Shown: positions 9,812-18,450, numbered from the stretch's first letter. The stretch: 64,000 nt of DNA from Microbacterium luticocti DSM 19459 (GCF_000422405.1 NZ_AULS01000003.1:124001-188000), one strand, 5' to 3'. Program-made: numbers and translations. The notes: generated by a model from the sequence alone, not told the origin.

Positions 9812-10776
9812 GCGTTCTCCTTCGCGGCGTCGGGACGGACGCGCTCGATCGCGCGCAGGCGCACCGGTGTGGCACGCGGATTGCGTGCGCGCTCGGCGTC
9901 GCCGGCCAGCTCCGCGCCCTTGACCAGGGCGCGGAACCGGGGGGCGTGCTCGGGCAGTTCGACGGGCAGGCCGGCAGGGGCCGTGGATGCCACCGCCTGC
10001 GCGAACGCGCGCTTGACCAGGCGGTCCTCCAACGACTGGTACGACAGCACCACCATGCGTCCGCCCACGCGCAGTCGCGACAGCGCAGCCGGGACGGCGC
10101 GCTCGAGCGCTGCCAGTTCGGCGTTGACCTCGATACGCAGGGCCTGGAAGACGCGTTTGGCCGGGTGGCCGGTGCGCGCGGCCGCCGCCGGGGTGGCGTC
10201 GGAGATGATCTGCACCAGCCGGCCCGAGCGGGTGATCGGCGCCTGGCCGCGGGCGGCGATGATGGCGCGCGCATAGCGGCCGGCGAGCTTCTCTTCGCCG
10301 TATCGCTCGAAGATGCGGCGCAGGTCGCCTTCGCCGTACGACGCGAGCACGTCGGCCGCGGTGGTCCCCGAGGTCTGATCCATGCGCATGTCCAGCGGGG
10401 CGTCCTGCGCGTACGCGAAGCCGCGCTCGGCCTCGTCCAGCTGCAGCGACGAGACACCCAGATCGAACAGGATCGCATCCACCGCCGTGCGGCCGGTGCC
10501 GGCGATCGCGTCGGCGATGCCGTCATAGACGGTGTGCACCAGGGTGACCCGGTCGGCGAAGCGTTCCAGTCGCCGACCGGCGATGCGCAGCGCGTCGGTG
10601 TCGCGGTCCAGGCCGATCAGATGCAGCGATCCGAAGCGCTCGAGGAACGCTTCGGCGTGGCCTCCCATGCCGAGGGTGGCGTCGACCAGCACGGCGTCGG
10701 GCCGGTCCATCGCCGGAGTGAGCAGGTCGATGCAGCGCTCGAGCAGCACCGGGGTGTGGATGTCGCGGATGTCCAT
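9808..10776 (-). CDS. rsmH: RsmH (MraW), 16S rRNA C1402 N4-methyltransferase
   Basis: SAM-dependent methyltransferase that modifies the ribosomal P site. The 322-residue protein begins [19 protein letters not shown] (HxPVLL is typical) and shows the SAM-binding [24 protein letters not shown], the catalytic-region [18 protein letters not shown], and the helical insertion region [11 protein letters not shown]. The C-terminal [16 protein letters not shown] and [14 protein letters not shown] are family hallmarks (normally SFHSLEDR; here SYQSLEDR). A 104-bp gap separates it from mraZ and nothing distinctive was seen in it. Confidence 0.96.
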   Translation of the reverse strand: MDIRDIHTPVLLERCIDLLTPAMDRPDAVLVDATLGMGGHAEAFLERFGSLHLIGLDRDTDALRIAGRRLERFADRVTLVHTVYDGIADAIAGTGRTAVDAILFDLGVSSLQLDEAERGFAYAQDAPLDMRMDQTSGTTAADVLASYGEGDLRRIFERYGEEKLAGRYARAIIAARGQAPITRSGRLVQIISDATPAAAARTGHPAKRVFQALRIEVNAELAALERAVPAALSRLRVGGRMVVLSYQSLEDRLVKRAFAQAVASTAPAGLPVELPEHAPRFRALVKGAELAGDAERARNPRATPVRLRAIERVRPDAAKENA

Positions 10777-10880
10777 GGCTCAGGCGGGGCCCTGCTCCCG
10801 AACCCTGATCCCCATCCGCTCTGACCTGGCACCGGGGAAGGTGTGTCAGGGCGTGAGCGGCTGGGCATCACGGTCAGGGA

Positions 10881-11312
10881 TCAGAACAGTCCCGGAATCA
10901 CCTCCTGCTCCATCTCGGCGTACGTGGCTTCGTTGCCGGTCACGTAGTCGTTCCACGCGTCGGCGTCCCAGATCTCGGCGTGTGCGCCGACGCCGGTGAC
11001 CACGAGCTCCTTCTGCAGTCCGGCGTAGGTGCGCAGCGGCACGGGGATGGTGATGCGGTTCTGGCTGTCGGGCTTTTCGGCGCTGGCGCCCGAGAGGAAC
11101 ATGCGCAGGAAGTCCCGCGCCTGCTTGTTGGTCAGCGGGGCCTCGCGGATGCGCTCATGGATGCGCTCGAACTCGTCGGCGGCGAACACGTACAGGCAGC
11201 GCTCCTGGCCGCGGGTGACGACCACTCCGGCGCCCAGGTCGTCGCGGAACTTGGCGGGCAGGATGACGCGACCCTTGTCATCGAGCTTCGGAGTGTGTGT
11301 TCCGAGCAGCAT
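10881..11312 (-). CDS. mraZ: MraZ, transcriptional regulator of the dcw operon
   Basis: DNA-binding protein with two AbrB/SpoVT-like halves that controls its own division operon. The 143-residue length is typical. Each half carries the conserved core: [17 protein letters not shown] near residues 10-26 and [18 protein letters not shown] near 82-99. The ATG at 11312 follows AAGGGGGG about ten bases upstream. It is the first gene of the dcw operon, and the region upstream contains three 10-bp-spaced AGTGG(A/C)G repeats that match the kind of site MraZ proteins bind, so autoregulation is likely. Confidence 0.96.
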   Translation of the reverse strand: MLLGTHTPKLDDKGRVILPAKFRDDLGAGVVVTRGQERCLYVFAADEFERIHERIREAPLTNKQARDFLRMFLSGASAEKPDSQNRITIPVPLRTYAGLQKELVVTGVGAHAEIWDADAWNDYVTGNEATYAEMEQEVIPGLF

Positions 11313-11353
11313 CGCCGCATCACCCCCCTTCGTCCGGCCCCCGTGAGGTTGTC

Positions 11354-11380
11354 CGCCACTTTACTCCACTACCCTCCACT
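11354..11380 (-). promoter_or_regulatory. MraZ boxes and -10 element of the dcw promoter
   Basis: Read on the minus strand, AGTGGAG (11380-11374), AGTGGAG (11370-11364) and AGTGGCG (11360-11354) repeat with an exact 10-bp period; a weaker fourth GTGG-containing unit precedes them near 11385. MraZ is known to bind tandem short G-rich repeats in front of its own gene. A TAAAGT hexamer (11363-11358) overlapping the last box fits a TANNNT -10 element, so MraZ binding would block or modulate this promoter. Confidence 0.8.
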
Positions 11381-11439
11381 TCACCACCATTCCGCCGCGG
11401 TCCGCCCCACTCGCGCTCCCCCGGCCTGTTTCCGGGCAC

Positions 11440-11466
11440 AAAAAACACCGACCCGAAGGTCGGTGT
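11440..11466 (-). terminator. Rho-independent terminator after the DUF3040 gene
   Basis: On the minus strand ACACCGACC-TTCG-GGTCGGTGT forms a perfect nine-base-pair stem with a UUCG tetraloop, followed by six T residues. It lies 20 bp after the DUF3040 stop and ahead of the MraZ boxes, isolating the two transcription units. This is the only canonical U-tract terminator recognised in the window. Confidence 0.9.
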
Positions 11467-11486
11467 CGGTGGTGTGCTGCGGCGGA

Positions 11487-11849
11487 TCAGCGCCCTTCTT
11501 GGCGGCGATCCCAGCGGTCGTTCATGCGGTCCATGAAAGAGGTCGACGTCTTTCGCGGCGCGGCAGGCGAGGTGGAGGCATCCCGCGTCGCGGTGCGCGT
11601 GGGCGTGACGGCGAGGATCACGCCGCCGAGCATGACGACGAATCCGATCACGCCCACCACGATGAGCGGGACGGCGACGCCGGCGATCAGTCCGCCGAGG
11701 CCGAGGATGACCAGCACGGTGCCGTAGACCAGGTTGCGGTAGCTCAGGGCGCGGCCATCGCGCGACGCGTGGACGACGTCGGCGTCGTTGTGCATGAGAT
11801 GGCGTTCCATCTCGTCGAGCAGGCGCTGCTCTTGTTCGGAGAGTGGCAT
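11487..11849 (-). CDS. DUF3040 small membrane protein
   Basis: A 120-residue protein of the DUF3040 family, common next to the dcw region of actinobacteria and of unknown function. The N-terminus MPLSEQEQRLLDEMERHL is the family signature, followed by two closely spaced hydrophobic segments (about residues 42-62 and 64-82) forming a likely membrane hairpin, then a basic Ser/Thr/Ala-rich tail ending in RWDRRQEGR. The internal ATG at 11849 is preferred over one ten codons upstream because GAGGGGG lies seven bases before it and the family always starts MPLSE. The gene is closed by a strong terminator, so it is probably monocistronic. Confidence 0.85.
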   Translation of the reverse strand: MPLSEQEQRLLDEMERHLMHNDADVVHASRDGRALSYRNLVYGTVLVILGLGGLIAGVAVPLIVVGVIGFVVMLGGVILAVTPTRTATRDASTSPAAPRKTSTSFMDRMNDRWDRRQEGR

Positions 11850-11901
11850 GCATCCCCCTCGGGTGAGCTCTTCCCACAAGTCTACTCGTGGCTTCGATCA
11901 C

Positions 11902-11913
11902 TAGGCTAGGCCC
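11902..11913 (+). promoter_or_regulatory. Leaderless -10 promoter of the polyprenyl synthase gene
   Basis: TAGGCT followed by six bases and the GTG start codon; transcription would begin at or next to the start codon. No ribosome-binding sequence is present upstream, which supports leaderless translation. Confidence 0.6.
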
Positions 11914-13008
11914 GTGGCACCCTCCCCCGAACCGATCGCGGCGCTTTCCCAGCAACTCGATGAGTTCTTCTCGGCGCAGCGGGCCGAGGTGGCCGATCTC
12001 GGGGCCGAGGCGGCGATGCTGGTGGATGCCGCGGCCGACGCGATCGGGGGCGGAAAGCGCCTGCGTGCCCGATTCTGTCTGACCGGCTGGCAGGCCGTGG
12101 CCGAGCACGCTGTGCCCGGCGCCCAGCCCGGCCCCGAGGTGGTCACCGCGGCGGCCGCACTCGAGGTCTTCCACGCCGCCGCGCTCGTGCACGACGACAT
12201 CATCGACAACTCCGACACCCGACGCGGGCGCCGTTCCGCGCATCGGCTGATCGAGGCCGCCCACCGCGAGGCGGGCTGGAGCGGGGATGCCGTGGCGTTC
12301 GGGCGTGCGGGCGGGCTGTTGCTGGGAGACCTGCTGGTCGCGTTCAGTGACGACCTGTTCGAGCAGGGGCTGCGTACCCTCCCGGCCGAGGTGGCGCATC
12401 CCGCCCGCACGCAGTATGCGGCGATGCGACGCGAGGTCACGATCGGGCAGTTCCTCGACGTGGCCGAGGAGTCGGCGCACGCGGTCGCCCCCGACGCGGA
12501 ACACGCGCGCCGGGCACTGCGGGTGGCATCGCTGAAGTCGGCCCGGTACAGCGTGGAACAACCGCTGCTGATCGGTGCTCGCCTGGCCGGTGCCGATGAC
12601 GCGCAGATCCGTGCGCTGAGCGGGTTCGGGCACCCGGTGGGCATGGCGTTCCAGCTGCGCGACGACGTGCTCGGCGTGTTCGGCGACGCCCGGGTGACCG
12701 GCAAGCCCGCCGGCGACGACCTGCGCGAGGGCAAACGCACCGTACTCATCGCGTACGCGCGCGAGGCGCTGCCGGCCGGCGCCCGGCGCACGCTCGACGA
12801 GCTGGTCGGCGACCCCGACCTCGACGACGCGCAGATCGCCGCGCTGCAGCACACGATCCGCGACAGCGGGGCCCTCGCCCGGGTCGAGGCACTCATCGAC
12901 GACTATGTGCGTGCCGGTGACCGGGCGCTGTCGGGCGCGCGGCTGGGCAACGCCGCCGTGGGGCGACTGCGCGATCTGGCCCGGGCCGCCGCGGTGCGCG
13001 CGGCCTGA
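11914..13008 (+). CDS. Polyprenyl diphosphate synthase (IdsA2-like)
   Basis: Trans-isoprenyl diphosphate synthase of 364 residues condensing isopentenyl diphosphate with allylic diphosphates. The first aspartate-rich motif is LVHDDIIDNSDTRRGR near residues 90-105 (DDxxD) and the second is FQLRDDVLGVFGD near 245-257; GGGKRLRARF near residue 46 is the conserved IPP-binding stretch. The small or bulky residues before the first motif (HAAALV) do not let me predict chain length; geranylgeranyl or longer products are possible. Its place between the dcw genes and the Rv2175c/pknL pair matches idsA2 of mycobacteria. Start GTG at 11914 is supported by the leaderless -10 six bases ahead. It converges on the next gene with an 11-bp gap. 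Confidence 0.9.
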   Translation: MAPSPEPIAALSQQLDEFFSAQRAEVADLGAEAAMLVDAAADAIGGGKRLRARFCLTGWQAVAEHAVPGAQPGPEVVTAAAALEVFHAAALVHDDIIDNSDTRRGRRSAHRLIEAAHREAGWSGDAVAFGRAGGLLLGDLLVAFSDDLFEQGLRTLPAEVAHPARTQYAAMRREVTIGQFLDVAEESAHAVAPDAEHARRALRVASLKSARYSVEQPLLIGARLAGADDAQIRALSGFGHPVGMAFQLRDDVLGVFGDARVTGKPAGDDLREGKRTVLIAYAREALPAGARRTLDELVGDPDLDDAQIAALQHTIRDSGALARVEALIDDYVRAGDRALSGARLGNAAVGRLRDLARAAAVRAA

Positions 13009-13019
13009 GCCCAGGGCTG

Positions 13020-13373
13020 TCAGGCGAGGGTCTGTGCGACCCGGCGCACCTCGCTCTTGCGCCCCGCGCGCAGGGCGTCAAGCGGGGTCATGCCGATCGT
13101 GTCCTCGGGCGCGAACAGCCAGTCGATCGCCTCGTCGTCGCTGAACCCGGCGTCGTGCAGCACGAACAGCGTGCCACGCAGCGACGACAGCGGGCGATCA
13201 TCGAGCACGAACGCGGCGGGCACCTTGAGCACGCCGCCGTCGCGGCGGGATGCCACGAACTGGCGGTCGTCGAGCATGCGGCGCACGCGCGAGACGGTCT
13301 CGCCGAGCAGATCGGCGAGCTCGGGAAGGGTCAGCCATTCGATCGGAGCGGGTGCTGTGTTCTCACCGGTCAC
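13020..13373 (-). CDS. Rv2175c-like winged-helix DNA-binding protein
   Basis: A 117-residue protein matching the Rv2175c family: an N-terminal helix-turn-helix (LTLPELADLLGETVSRVRRMLDDRQF, given here in part as LPELADLLGE..VSRVRRML) and a C-terminal part with LVLHDAGFSDDEAI-like sequence (FVLHDAGFSDDEAIDWLF) and TPLDALRAGRKSEVRRVAQ. In Mycobacterium tuberculosis the homologue is a DNA-binding substrate of the Ser/Thr kinase PknL encoded next to it, and a kinase gene lies 1.5 kb away here. The start is GTG at 13373; GATAGT six bases upstream suggests a leaderless transcript. Target genes are unknown. Confidence 0.85.
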   Translation of the reverse strand: MTGENTAPAPIEWLTLPELADLLGETVSRVRRMLDDRQFVASRRDGGVLKVPAAFVLDDRPLSSLRGTLFVLHDAGFSDDEAIDWLFAPEDTIGMTPLDALRAGRKSEVRRVAQTLA

Positions 13374-13385
13374 CAGGCCACTATC
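13374..13385 (-). promoter_or_regulatory. Weak leaderless -10 candidate for the Rv2175c-like gene
   Basis: On the minus strand GATAGT (13385-13380) is followed by six bases and the GTG start. The first position differs from TANNNT, so this is a weaker member of the series. Confidence 0.35.
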
Positions 13386-13523
13386 TCACGACTGCCGCCG
13401 GGGACGGGCGGGTCGCGAGGAGCATACTTCTCTCACAGTTTTCACATGCGTCGCTCCTATATCACCAGTTGACACGAATACCCATCCGTGACACGGTGTG
13501 ATGGTCACCGAGGGGGGAAGCTC

Positions 13524-14870
13524 GTGCCGAAACCGCACCCGTCCATCCGCCGCGCCACCGCGGCGCTGCCCGCTGCCATCGCCGGCTCGCTGGCGCTGTC
13601 GCTGAGCGCCGCGCCGGCGCACGCCGCCGAACCCGCTCCTGCAGACCTGGGCGGACACGTGCCGCACCGCGCGCACGACGCCGCCGCGACCGGACCGCTG
13701 ACGGTGGCGCAGCTGTCGGCCGCGCTGGCGGCCTCCTCGGTCGTGCACGATGCCGCCGCCCACGCCGGCGCCCTCGCTCACGCCGCCCTACCCGCGGCGC
13801 GACGCGCCCCCGCGACATATCGCATCGTGCGCGGCGACACGGTCAGCGCGATCGCCGCGCGCTACGGGCTGCGCACCGCCGACGTGCTCGGCTGGAACGG
13901 CCTGGGATGGTCGACGATCATCTACCCCGGCCAGGTGCTGCGGCTGCGGCCGCCGGCGGGCGCGAGCGCGAAGCCCGCCGCGGCGCCGGCTCCCGCCAGG
14001 GCCGCACCGAAGGCGAAGGCCAAGCCCGCGCCGGCGAAGGCGAAGGCCCCCAGCACCGCACGGGCGACGTACACGGTGCGCCGCGGTGACACCGTCAGTG
14101 CCATCGCCCGGCGGTACGGCCAGTCGACGCAGGCGGTGCTGAACGCCAACGGCCTGCGCTGGTCGTCGATCATCTATCCGGGGCAGAAGCTGGTCATCCC
14201 CGGCACCGCCGCCGCCAAGCCGGCCCCGAAGCCTGCGCCGGCTCCCGCCGCCGCGCCTGCTCCGAAGCCCGCGCCGGCGCCCGCGGCATCCGGAACCGTC
14301 TCACCCGGCGACGCCTACACGGTGCGCGCCGGCGACACCATGTCGGCGATCGCGTCGCGCCACGGCGTGAGCGTGACCGCCCTGCTGGCCGCGAACAAGA
14401 TGGACTGGAGCTCGATCATCTATCCGGGCCAGCGCATCACCATCCCGACCAGCGGCGTGCCGGGCCTGACCACCGAGCAGGCCGCCAACGCGCGGCTGAT
14501 CGTGCGGGTGGGTCGGGCGCTGGGTGTTCCCGATCGGGGCATCGCGATCGCGCTGGGCACCGCGATGCAGGAGTCCGGACTGCGCAACCTCGACTACGGC
14601 GACCGCGACTCGCTGGGGCTGTTCCAGCAGCGCCCGAGCACCGGGTGGGGCACCGCGGCGCAGGTGCGCGACGCCGAACGGTCCATCCGGGTGTTCTTCG
14701 GCGGGCCGTCCGACCCCAACGGCACCCGCACCCGCGGGCTGCTCGATGTCCCCGGGTGGCAGTCGATGGGCTTCGCCGATGCGGCACAGGCGGTGCAGAT
14801 CTCGGCCTACCCGAGCCTGTACGCCCAGTGGGAGAAGCCCGCGTACGCGTGGCTGGCCGCGATCGGCTGA
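13524..14870 (+). CDS. Secreted three-LysM cell-wall hydrolase with lysozyme-like domain
   Basis: Exported 448-residue protein that should bind and cut peptidoglycan. A signal peptide with a twin-hydrophobic Ala/Leu core ends at AAPAHA near residue 35. Three LysM modules follow at about residues 93-138, 177-222 and 267-312, each with the pattern YxVRxGDTxSAIAxRxG and ending SxIIYPGQ; they are joined by Ala/Pro/Lys-rich linkers. The last 130 residues resemble lysozyme-like transglycosylase domains: MQESGLRN offers the catalytic glutamate, and SLGLFQQRPSTGWGT is the typical glycine/aromatic stretch. The GTG at 13524 is chosen because GAGGGGGGAAG lies just upstream and the signal peptide starts there. 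TTGACA at 13472 may be a -35 element, but I see no matching -10. In position it occupies the slot between Rv2175c and pknL. Confidence 0.85.
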   Translation: MPKPHPSIRRATAALPAAIAGSLALSLSAAPAHAAEPAPADLGGHVPHRAHDAAATGPLTVAQLSAALAASSVVHDAAAHAGALAHAALPAARRAPATYRIVRGDTVSAIAARYGLRTADVLGWNGLGWSTIIYPGQVLRLRPPAGASAKPAAAPAPARAAPKAKAKPAPAKAKAPSTARATYTVRRGDTVSAIARRYGQSTQAVLNANGLRWSSIIYPGQKLVIPGTAAAKPAPKPAPAPAAAPAPKPAPAPAASGTVSPGDAYTVRAGDTMSAIASRHGVSVTALLAANKMDWSSIIYPGQRITIPTSGVPGLTTEQAANARLIVRVGRALGVPDRGIAIALGTAMQESGLRNLDYGDRDSLGLFQQRPSTGWGTAAQVRDAERSIRVFFGGPSDPNGTRTRGLLDVPGWQSMGFADAAQAVQISAYPSLYAQWEKPAYAWLAAIG

Positions 14871-14917
14871 GCGGCGGCGGGGGTGAGCCGCTGCCCGGGC
14901 TTCGCCCCGCTTCTCCG

Positions 14918-14929
14918 TAGACTTCCAGG
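14918..14929 (+). promoter_or_regulatory. Leaderless -10 promoter of the kinase gene
   Basis: TAGACT, six bases, then the GTG start of the PASTA kinase. No ribosome-binding site lies in between, so a leaderless mRNA is likely. Confidence 0.6.
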
Positions 14930-16903
14930 GTGAGCACGAGTCAGCAGGCCGACCCGCTGATCGGACGTCTGGTCGACGGCCGATACCGGGTGCGCGCGCG
15001 CATCGCGCGCGGCGGCATGGCGACCGTGTACGTGGCCACCGACCTGCGCCTGGAGCGCCGCGTGGCGTTGAAGGTGATGCACAGCCACCTCAGCGACGAC
15101 GCCGTGTTCCAGAGCCGGTTCATCCAAGAGGCACGTGCAGCCGCACGGCTGGCCGATCCGCACGTGGTGAACGTGTTCGACCAGGGCCAGGAAGGCGAGA
15201 TGGCCTACCTGGTCATGGAATACCTGCCCGGCATCACGCTGCGCGAGCTGCTGCGCGAACAGAAGCGGCTGACCGTGCCGCAGACCGTGACGATCATGGA
15301 TGCCGTGCTGTCGGGGCTGGCCGCGGCCCATCGTGCCGGCATCGTGCACCGGGACGTGAAGCCCGAGAACGTGCTGTTGGCCGAGGACGGTCGCATCAAG
15401 ATCGGCGACTTCGGCCTGGCGCGGGCCACCACCGCGAACACCGCGAGCGGCCAGCTGCTGATGGGCACCATCGCCTACCTCGCACCCGAACTGGTCACGC
15501 GCGGCACGGCGGATGCCCGCAGCGACATCTACGCGCTGGGCATCATGCTCTACGAGATGCTCACCGGCGAGCAGCCGTACAAGGGCGAGCAGCCCATGCA
15601 GATCGCGTTCCAGCACGCCACCGATTCGGTGCCGCGCCCGAGCGTGCGCAACCCGGGCGTGCCCGAACAGTTGGACGAACTCGTGCTGTGGGCGACCGAG
15701 AAGGTGCCCGACGAGCGGCCCGCCGACGCCGACGAGATGCTGCGCCGGCTGCGCGAGATCGAGCAGCAGCTGGGAATCGCCCCGCAGGTGCAGCGCAGCC
15801 TGAACGTCTCGGGCACGGTCACCACCGACCGCCTGGACTCGGACGAGGTCACCAAAGTGCTGCCGGCGGGGGTCGTGGCATCCACCGCCCCGGCCGCCGA
15901 GGACGACGACAACGCCACCCGCCTGCGTCGGCGCACCCGCGCCCGGCAGGCCAAGGGCGCCTGGCTGCTGGTGCTGGTCGTCGTGCTGGCCGCGCTGGCC
16001 GGGGCGACGGGCTGGTGGTTCGGCTCGGGGCCCGGGTCGCTGGTCGCGGTGCCGCAGGTGACCGGGCAGACCTACGAGGTGGCGCAGCAGGCGCTGAAGG
16101 CACAGACCCTCGTCGCCGTGAAGAAGCAGGCGTACAGCCTCGAGGTGGCGGCGGGAAAGGTGATCTCGACCGATCCGGCGGCGGGGGCACGGGTCGAGAA
16201 GGACTCGCGCGTGCAGGTCGTGGTCTCGCAGGGTCCGGCGCCCCACGATCTGCCGGCGTTGGTCGGCATGACCGAGCAGCAGGCGCGCGCCGAGCTGGAG
16301 CGGGCGAAGGTCAGCGTCGGTGACCCCCAGGTGTTCTTCACCAAGGCCGAGGACGGCACCGTCATCGCGGCATCCTTCACCGCCGCCGGCAGCGACAAGA
16401 AGGTCGACTGCGCGAGCGGCTGCACCGTGTACGAGGGCGGCACGGCCACGCTGTCGGTGTCGAACGGTCCGGTGCCCGACGTCGTCGGCAAGCCGCTGGC
16501 GGATGCCACCGCCGCACTGACCGACATCGGGCTGAAGGTCAAGAGCACGCAGGAGTTCAGCGACTCGGTGGCACAGGGCTCGGTGATCGGCATGAAGGAT
16601 CGCAGCGGCGGCGGTGACTGGCGGCCGGGCGACACCGTCACGCTGGTGGTGTCGAAGGGGCCGCAGCTGTTCGCGGTGCCCTCGGTGCTCGATCTGACCC
16701 GCGACCAGGCCGTCGACGCGCTGAAGAAGGCGGGATTCGGGGTCGACTACAACCCCGCGTGGAACGCCATCGCCGACTCGGCCACCAAGGTCACCGCGAG
16801 CACGCCGCTCAGCGGCAGCGCGACCTGTTCGGGCGATGGCTCGCTGATGTGCACGCACGGCTCGGTCATCCACCTGACGATGACGCTCACCGTCCCGTTC
16901 TGA
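14930..16903 (+). CDS. pknL: PASTA-domain Ser/Thr protein kinase (PknL-like)
   Basis: Membrane receptor kinase of 657 residues. The kinase domain (about 12-285) has the glycine loop IARGGMATVY, Lys48 in VALKVM, the catalytic loop HRDVKPEN with Asp142 and DFGLAR with Asp160. One membrane span is at about 343-365 (WLLVLVVVLAALAGATGWWF). Outside are four PASTA modules from about 370 to the C-terminus (VPQVTGQTYEVAQQAL, LPALVGMTEQQARAEL, VPDVVGKPLADATAAL, VPSVLDLTRDQAVDAL), which in this family sense muropeptides or lipid II. The juxtamembrane DDDNATRLRRRTR segment is acidic/basic. Synteny with Rv2175c, aroG and the acyltransferase suggests PknL; the mycobacterial PknL lacks PASTA modules, so PknB-like function is also possible. 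Two cysteines in PASTA 3 (VDCASGCTVY) may form a disulfide. Confidence 0.9.
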   Translation: MSTSQQADPLIGRLVDGRYRVRARIARGGMATVYVATDLRLERRVALKVMHSHLSDDAVFQSRFIQEARAAARLADPHVVNVFDQGQEGEMAYLVMEYLPGITLRELLREQKRLTVPQTVTIMDAVLSGLAAAHRAGIVHRDVKPENVLLAEDGRIKIGDFGLARATTANTASGQLLMGTIAYLAPELVTRGTADARSDIYALGIMLYEMLTGEQPYKGEQPMQIAFQHATDSVPRPSVRNPGVPEQLDELVLWATEKVPDERPADADEMLRRLREIEQQLGIAPQVQRSLNVSGTVTTDRLDSDEVTKVLPAGVVASTAPAAEDDDNATRLRRRTRARQAKGAWLLVLVVVLAALAGATGWWFGSGPGSLVAVPQVTGQTYEVAQQALKAQTLVAVKKQAYSLEVAAGKVISTDPAAGARVEKDSRVQVVVSQGPAPHDLPALVGMTEQQARAELERAKVSVGDPQVFFTKAEDGTVIAASFTAAGSDKKVDCASGCTVYEGGTATLSVSNGPVPDVVGKPLADATAALTDIGLKVKSTQEFSDSVAQGSVIGMKDRSGGGDWRPGDTVTLVVSKGPQLFAVPSVLDLTRDQAVDALKKAGFGVDYNPAWNAIADSATKVTASTPLSGSATCSGDGSLMCTHGSVIHLTMTLTVPF

Positions 16904-16904
16904 G

Positions 16905-16985
16905 CGGACCCCGCCCGGTTTGGGGCGGACCCCACCGGGTTCGGGGCGGACCCCACCCGGTTCGGCGGACCCCACCCGGTTCGGG
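16905..16985. repeat. Short tandem repeat, about 21-bp unit
   Basis: Four imperfect copies of a unit like GCGGACCCCACCCGGTTCGG run directly after the kinase stop. The third and fourth copies differ by loss of a GGG. The repeat merges into the hairpin element that follows. Confidence 0.75.
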
Positions 16986-17044
16986 GCGGACTTGTGCGTT
17001 CGGGGCGGATCTGTGCGGGTGTTCGCGCACGAATCCGCCCCAAA
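16980..17044. repeat. Dispersed hairpin element, copy 1
   Basis: A left arm TTCGGGGCGGACTTGTGCG (16980-16998), a second direct copy TTCGGGGCGGATCTGTGCG (16999-17017) and an inverted arm CGCACGAATCCGCCCCAAA (17026-17044) can form a long imperfect hairpin between the convergent kinase and aroG genes. A close relative is at 56325-56389, also between convergent genes. It may act as a bidirectional terminator; there is no U-tract. Confidence 0.75.
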
Positions 17045-17086
17045 CCGGCGCCGCGGCCATGCACACCGGATGCCGCGGCGGGCGCG

Positions 17087-18424
17087 TCAGCGCTTCTCGA
17101 GCTCCTCGGCGACCAGGAACGCCAGTTCCAGGCTCTGCATGTGGTTCAACCGTGGGTCGCACAACGACTCGTACCGGGTGGCGAGGGTCTCTTCGTCGAT
17201 GTGCTCGGAGCCGCCCAGGCACTCGGTGACGTCGTCGCCGGTGAGCTCCACATGGATGCCACCGGGGAACGTGCCGACCTGCCGGTGCGCATCGAAGAAT
17301 CCGCGCACCTCGTCGACGACGTCGTCGAACCGGCGCGTCTTGTACCCGGTGGGCGTGGTGATGCCGTTGCCGTGCATGGGGTCGGTGACCCACAGCGGCG
17401 TGGCCCCGGCATCCTTCACCGCCTCAAGCAGCGGCGGCAGTGCGTCGCGGATGCGCCCCGCACCCATCCGGGTGATGAACGTGAGCCGGCCGGGCTCGCG
17501 CTCGGGGTCGAGCTTGTCGATCAGCGCCAGCGCGGTCTCGGGCGAGGTCGTCGGGCCGAGCTTGACCCCGATCGGGTTGCGGATCTTCGAGAAGTAGTCC
17601 ACGTGCGCCCCGTCGAGGTCGCGGGTGCGCTCCCCGATCCACAGGAAGTGTGCCGACGTGTTGTACGGGGTGTCGGTGCGCGAGTCGATGCGGGTCATCG
17701 GTCGCTCGTAGTCCATCAGCAGGCCCTCGTGCCCGGTGTAGAACTCGACGCGCCGCAGCTCGTCGAAGTCGGCACCGGCGGCCTCCATGAACTTGATGGC
17801 CCGGTCGATCTCGCTCGCCAGGCGCTCGTACCGCTGGTTGGCCGGGTTCTTCGCGAAGCCCTGGTTCCAGCTGTGCACCTCACGCAGGTCGGCGAAGCCA
17901 CCCTGCGTGAACGCGCGGATCAGGTTCAGCGTGGCCGAGGCGGTGTGGTACCCGCGCAGCAGCCGCTGCGGGTCGGGCCGGCGCGAGAAATCGGTGAAGT
18001 CGTAGCCGTTGACGATGTCGCCGCGGTACGCCGGCAGCGTCACATCGCCCCGCGTCTCGGAATCGCTCGAGCGCGGCTTGGCGAACTGCCCCGCCATGCG
18101 CCCCATCTTGATCACCGGCAGCGAGGCGCCATAGGTGAGCACGACGGCCATCTGCAGCACCGTCTTGATGCGGTTGCGGATCTTGTCGGCGGTCGCCCCC
18201 GCGAAGGTCTCGGCGCAGTCCCCGCCCTGCAGCAGGAACGCCTTGCCAGCGGCGGCGCGGCCGAGCTTGGTGCGCAACTGGTCGACCTCGCCGGCGAACA
18301 CCAGCGGCGGCATCGAGGCGATCTCGGCGGATGCCGCGGCCACCGCTTCGGCGTCGTCCCACTGCGGCTGCTGCTTGATGGGGAGAGTCCGCCAGTGGTC
18401 GAGGGCGTCGAGCTGCTGCAGCAT
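17087..18424 (-). CDS. aroG: Class II DAHP synthase
   Basis: Cytoplasmic enzyme joining phosphoenolpyruvate and erythrose 4-phosphate to DAHP, the entry step of aromatic amino acid synthesis. The 445-residue length and motifs are those of the plant-like class II family: FLLQGGDCAETF near residue 64, VIKMGRMAGQFAKPRS, the NPIGVKLGPT motif, TDPMHGN and PGGIHVELTGDDVTEC, which supply PEP- and metal-binding residues. It is syntenic with aroG (Rv2178c) next to pknL in mycobacteria. The ATG at 18424 has no clear ribosome site but a TAGACT lies exactly six bases upstream, so a leaderless transcript is likely. Confidence 0.96.
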   Translation of the reverse strand: MLQQLDALDHWRTLPIKQQPQWDDAEAVAAASAEIASMPPLVFAGEVDQLRTKLGRAAAGKAFLLQGGDCAETFAGATADKIRNRIKTVLQMAVVLTYGASLPVIKMGRMAGQFAKPRSSDSETRGDVTLPAYRGDIVNGYDFTDFSRRPDPQRLLRGYHTASATLNLIRAFTQGGFADLREVHSWNQGFAKNPANQRYERLASEIDRAIKFMEAAGADFDELRRVEFYTGHEGLLMDYERPMTRIDSRTDTPYNTSAHFLWIGERTRDLDGAHVDYFSKIRNPIGVKLGPTTSPETALALIDKLDPEREPGRLTFITRMGAGRIRDALPPLLEAVKDAGATPLWVTDPMHGNGITTPTGYKTRRFDDVVDEVRGFFDAHRQVGTFPGGIHVELTGDDVTECLGGSEHIDEETLATRYESLCDPRLNHMQSLELAFLVAEELEKR

Positions 18425-18436
18425 CCGTTCAGTCTA
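18425..18436 (-). promoter_or_regulatory. Leaderless -10 promoter of aroG
   Basis: On the minus strand TAGACT (18436-18431), six bases, then the ATG. The gap to the upstream plsC gene is only 26 bp, so the promoter would split an otherwise co-directional pair. Confidence 0.6.
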
Positions 18437-18450
18437 CCGGCCGGCCTTTC

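Noticed and set aside
13374-13523. c-di-AMP (ydaO-type) riboswitch before the LysM hydrolase
   Set aside because: Such riboswitches often precede actinobacterial wall hydrolases, but the conserved core words and the space for the fold are missing here.
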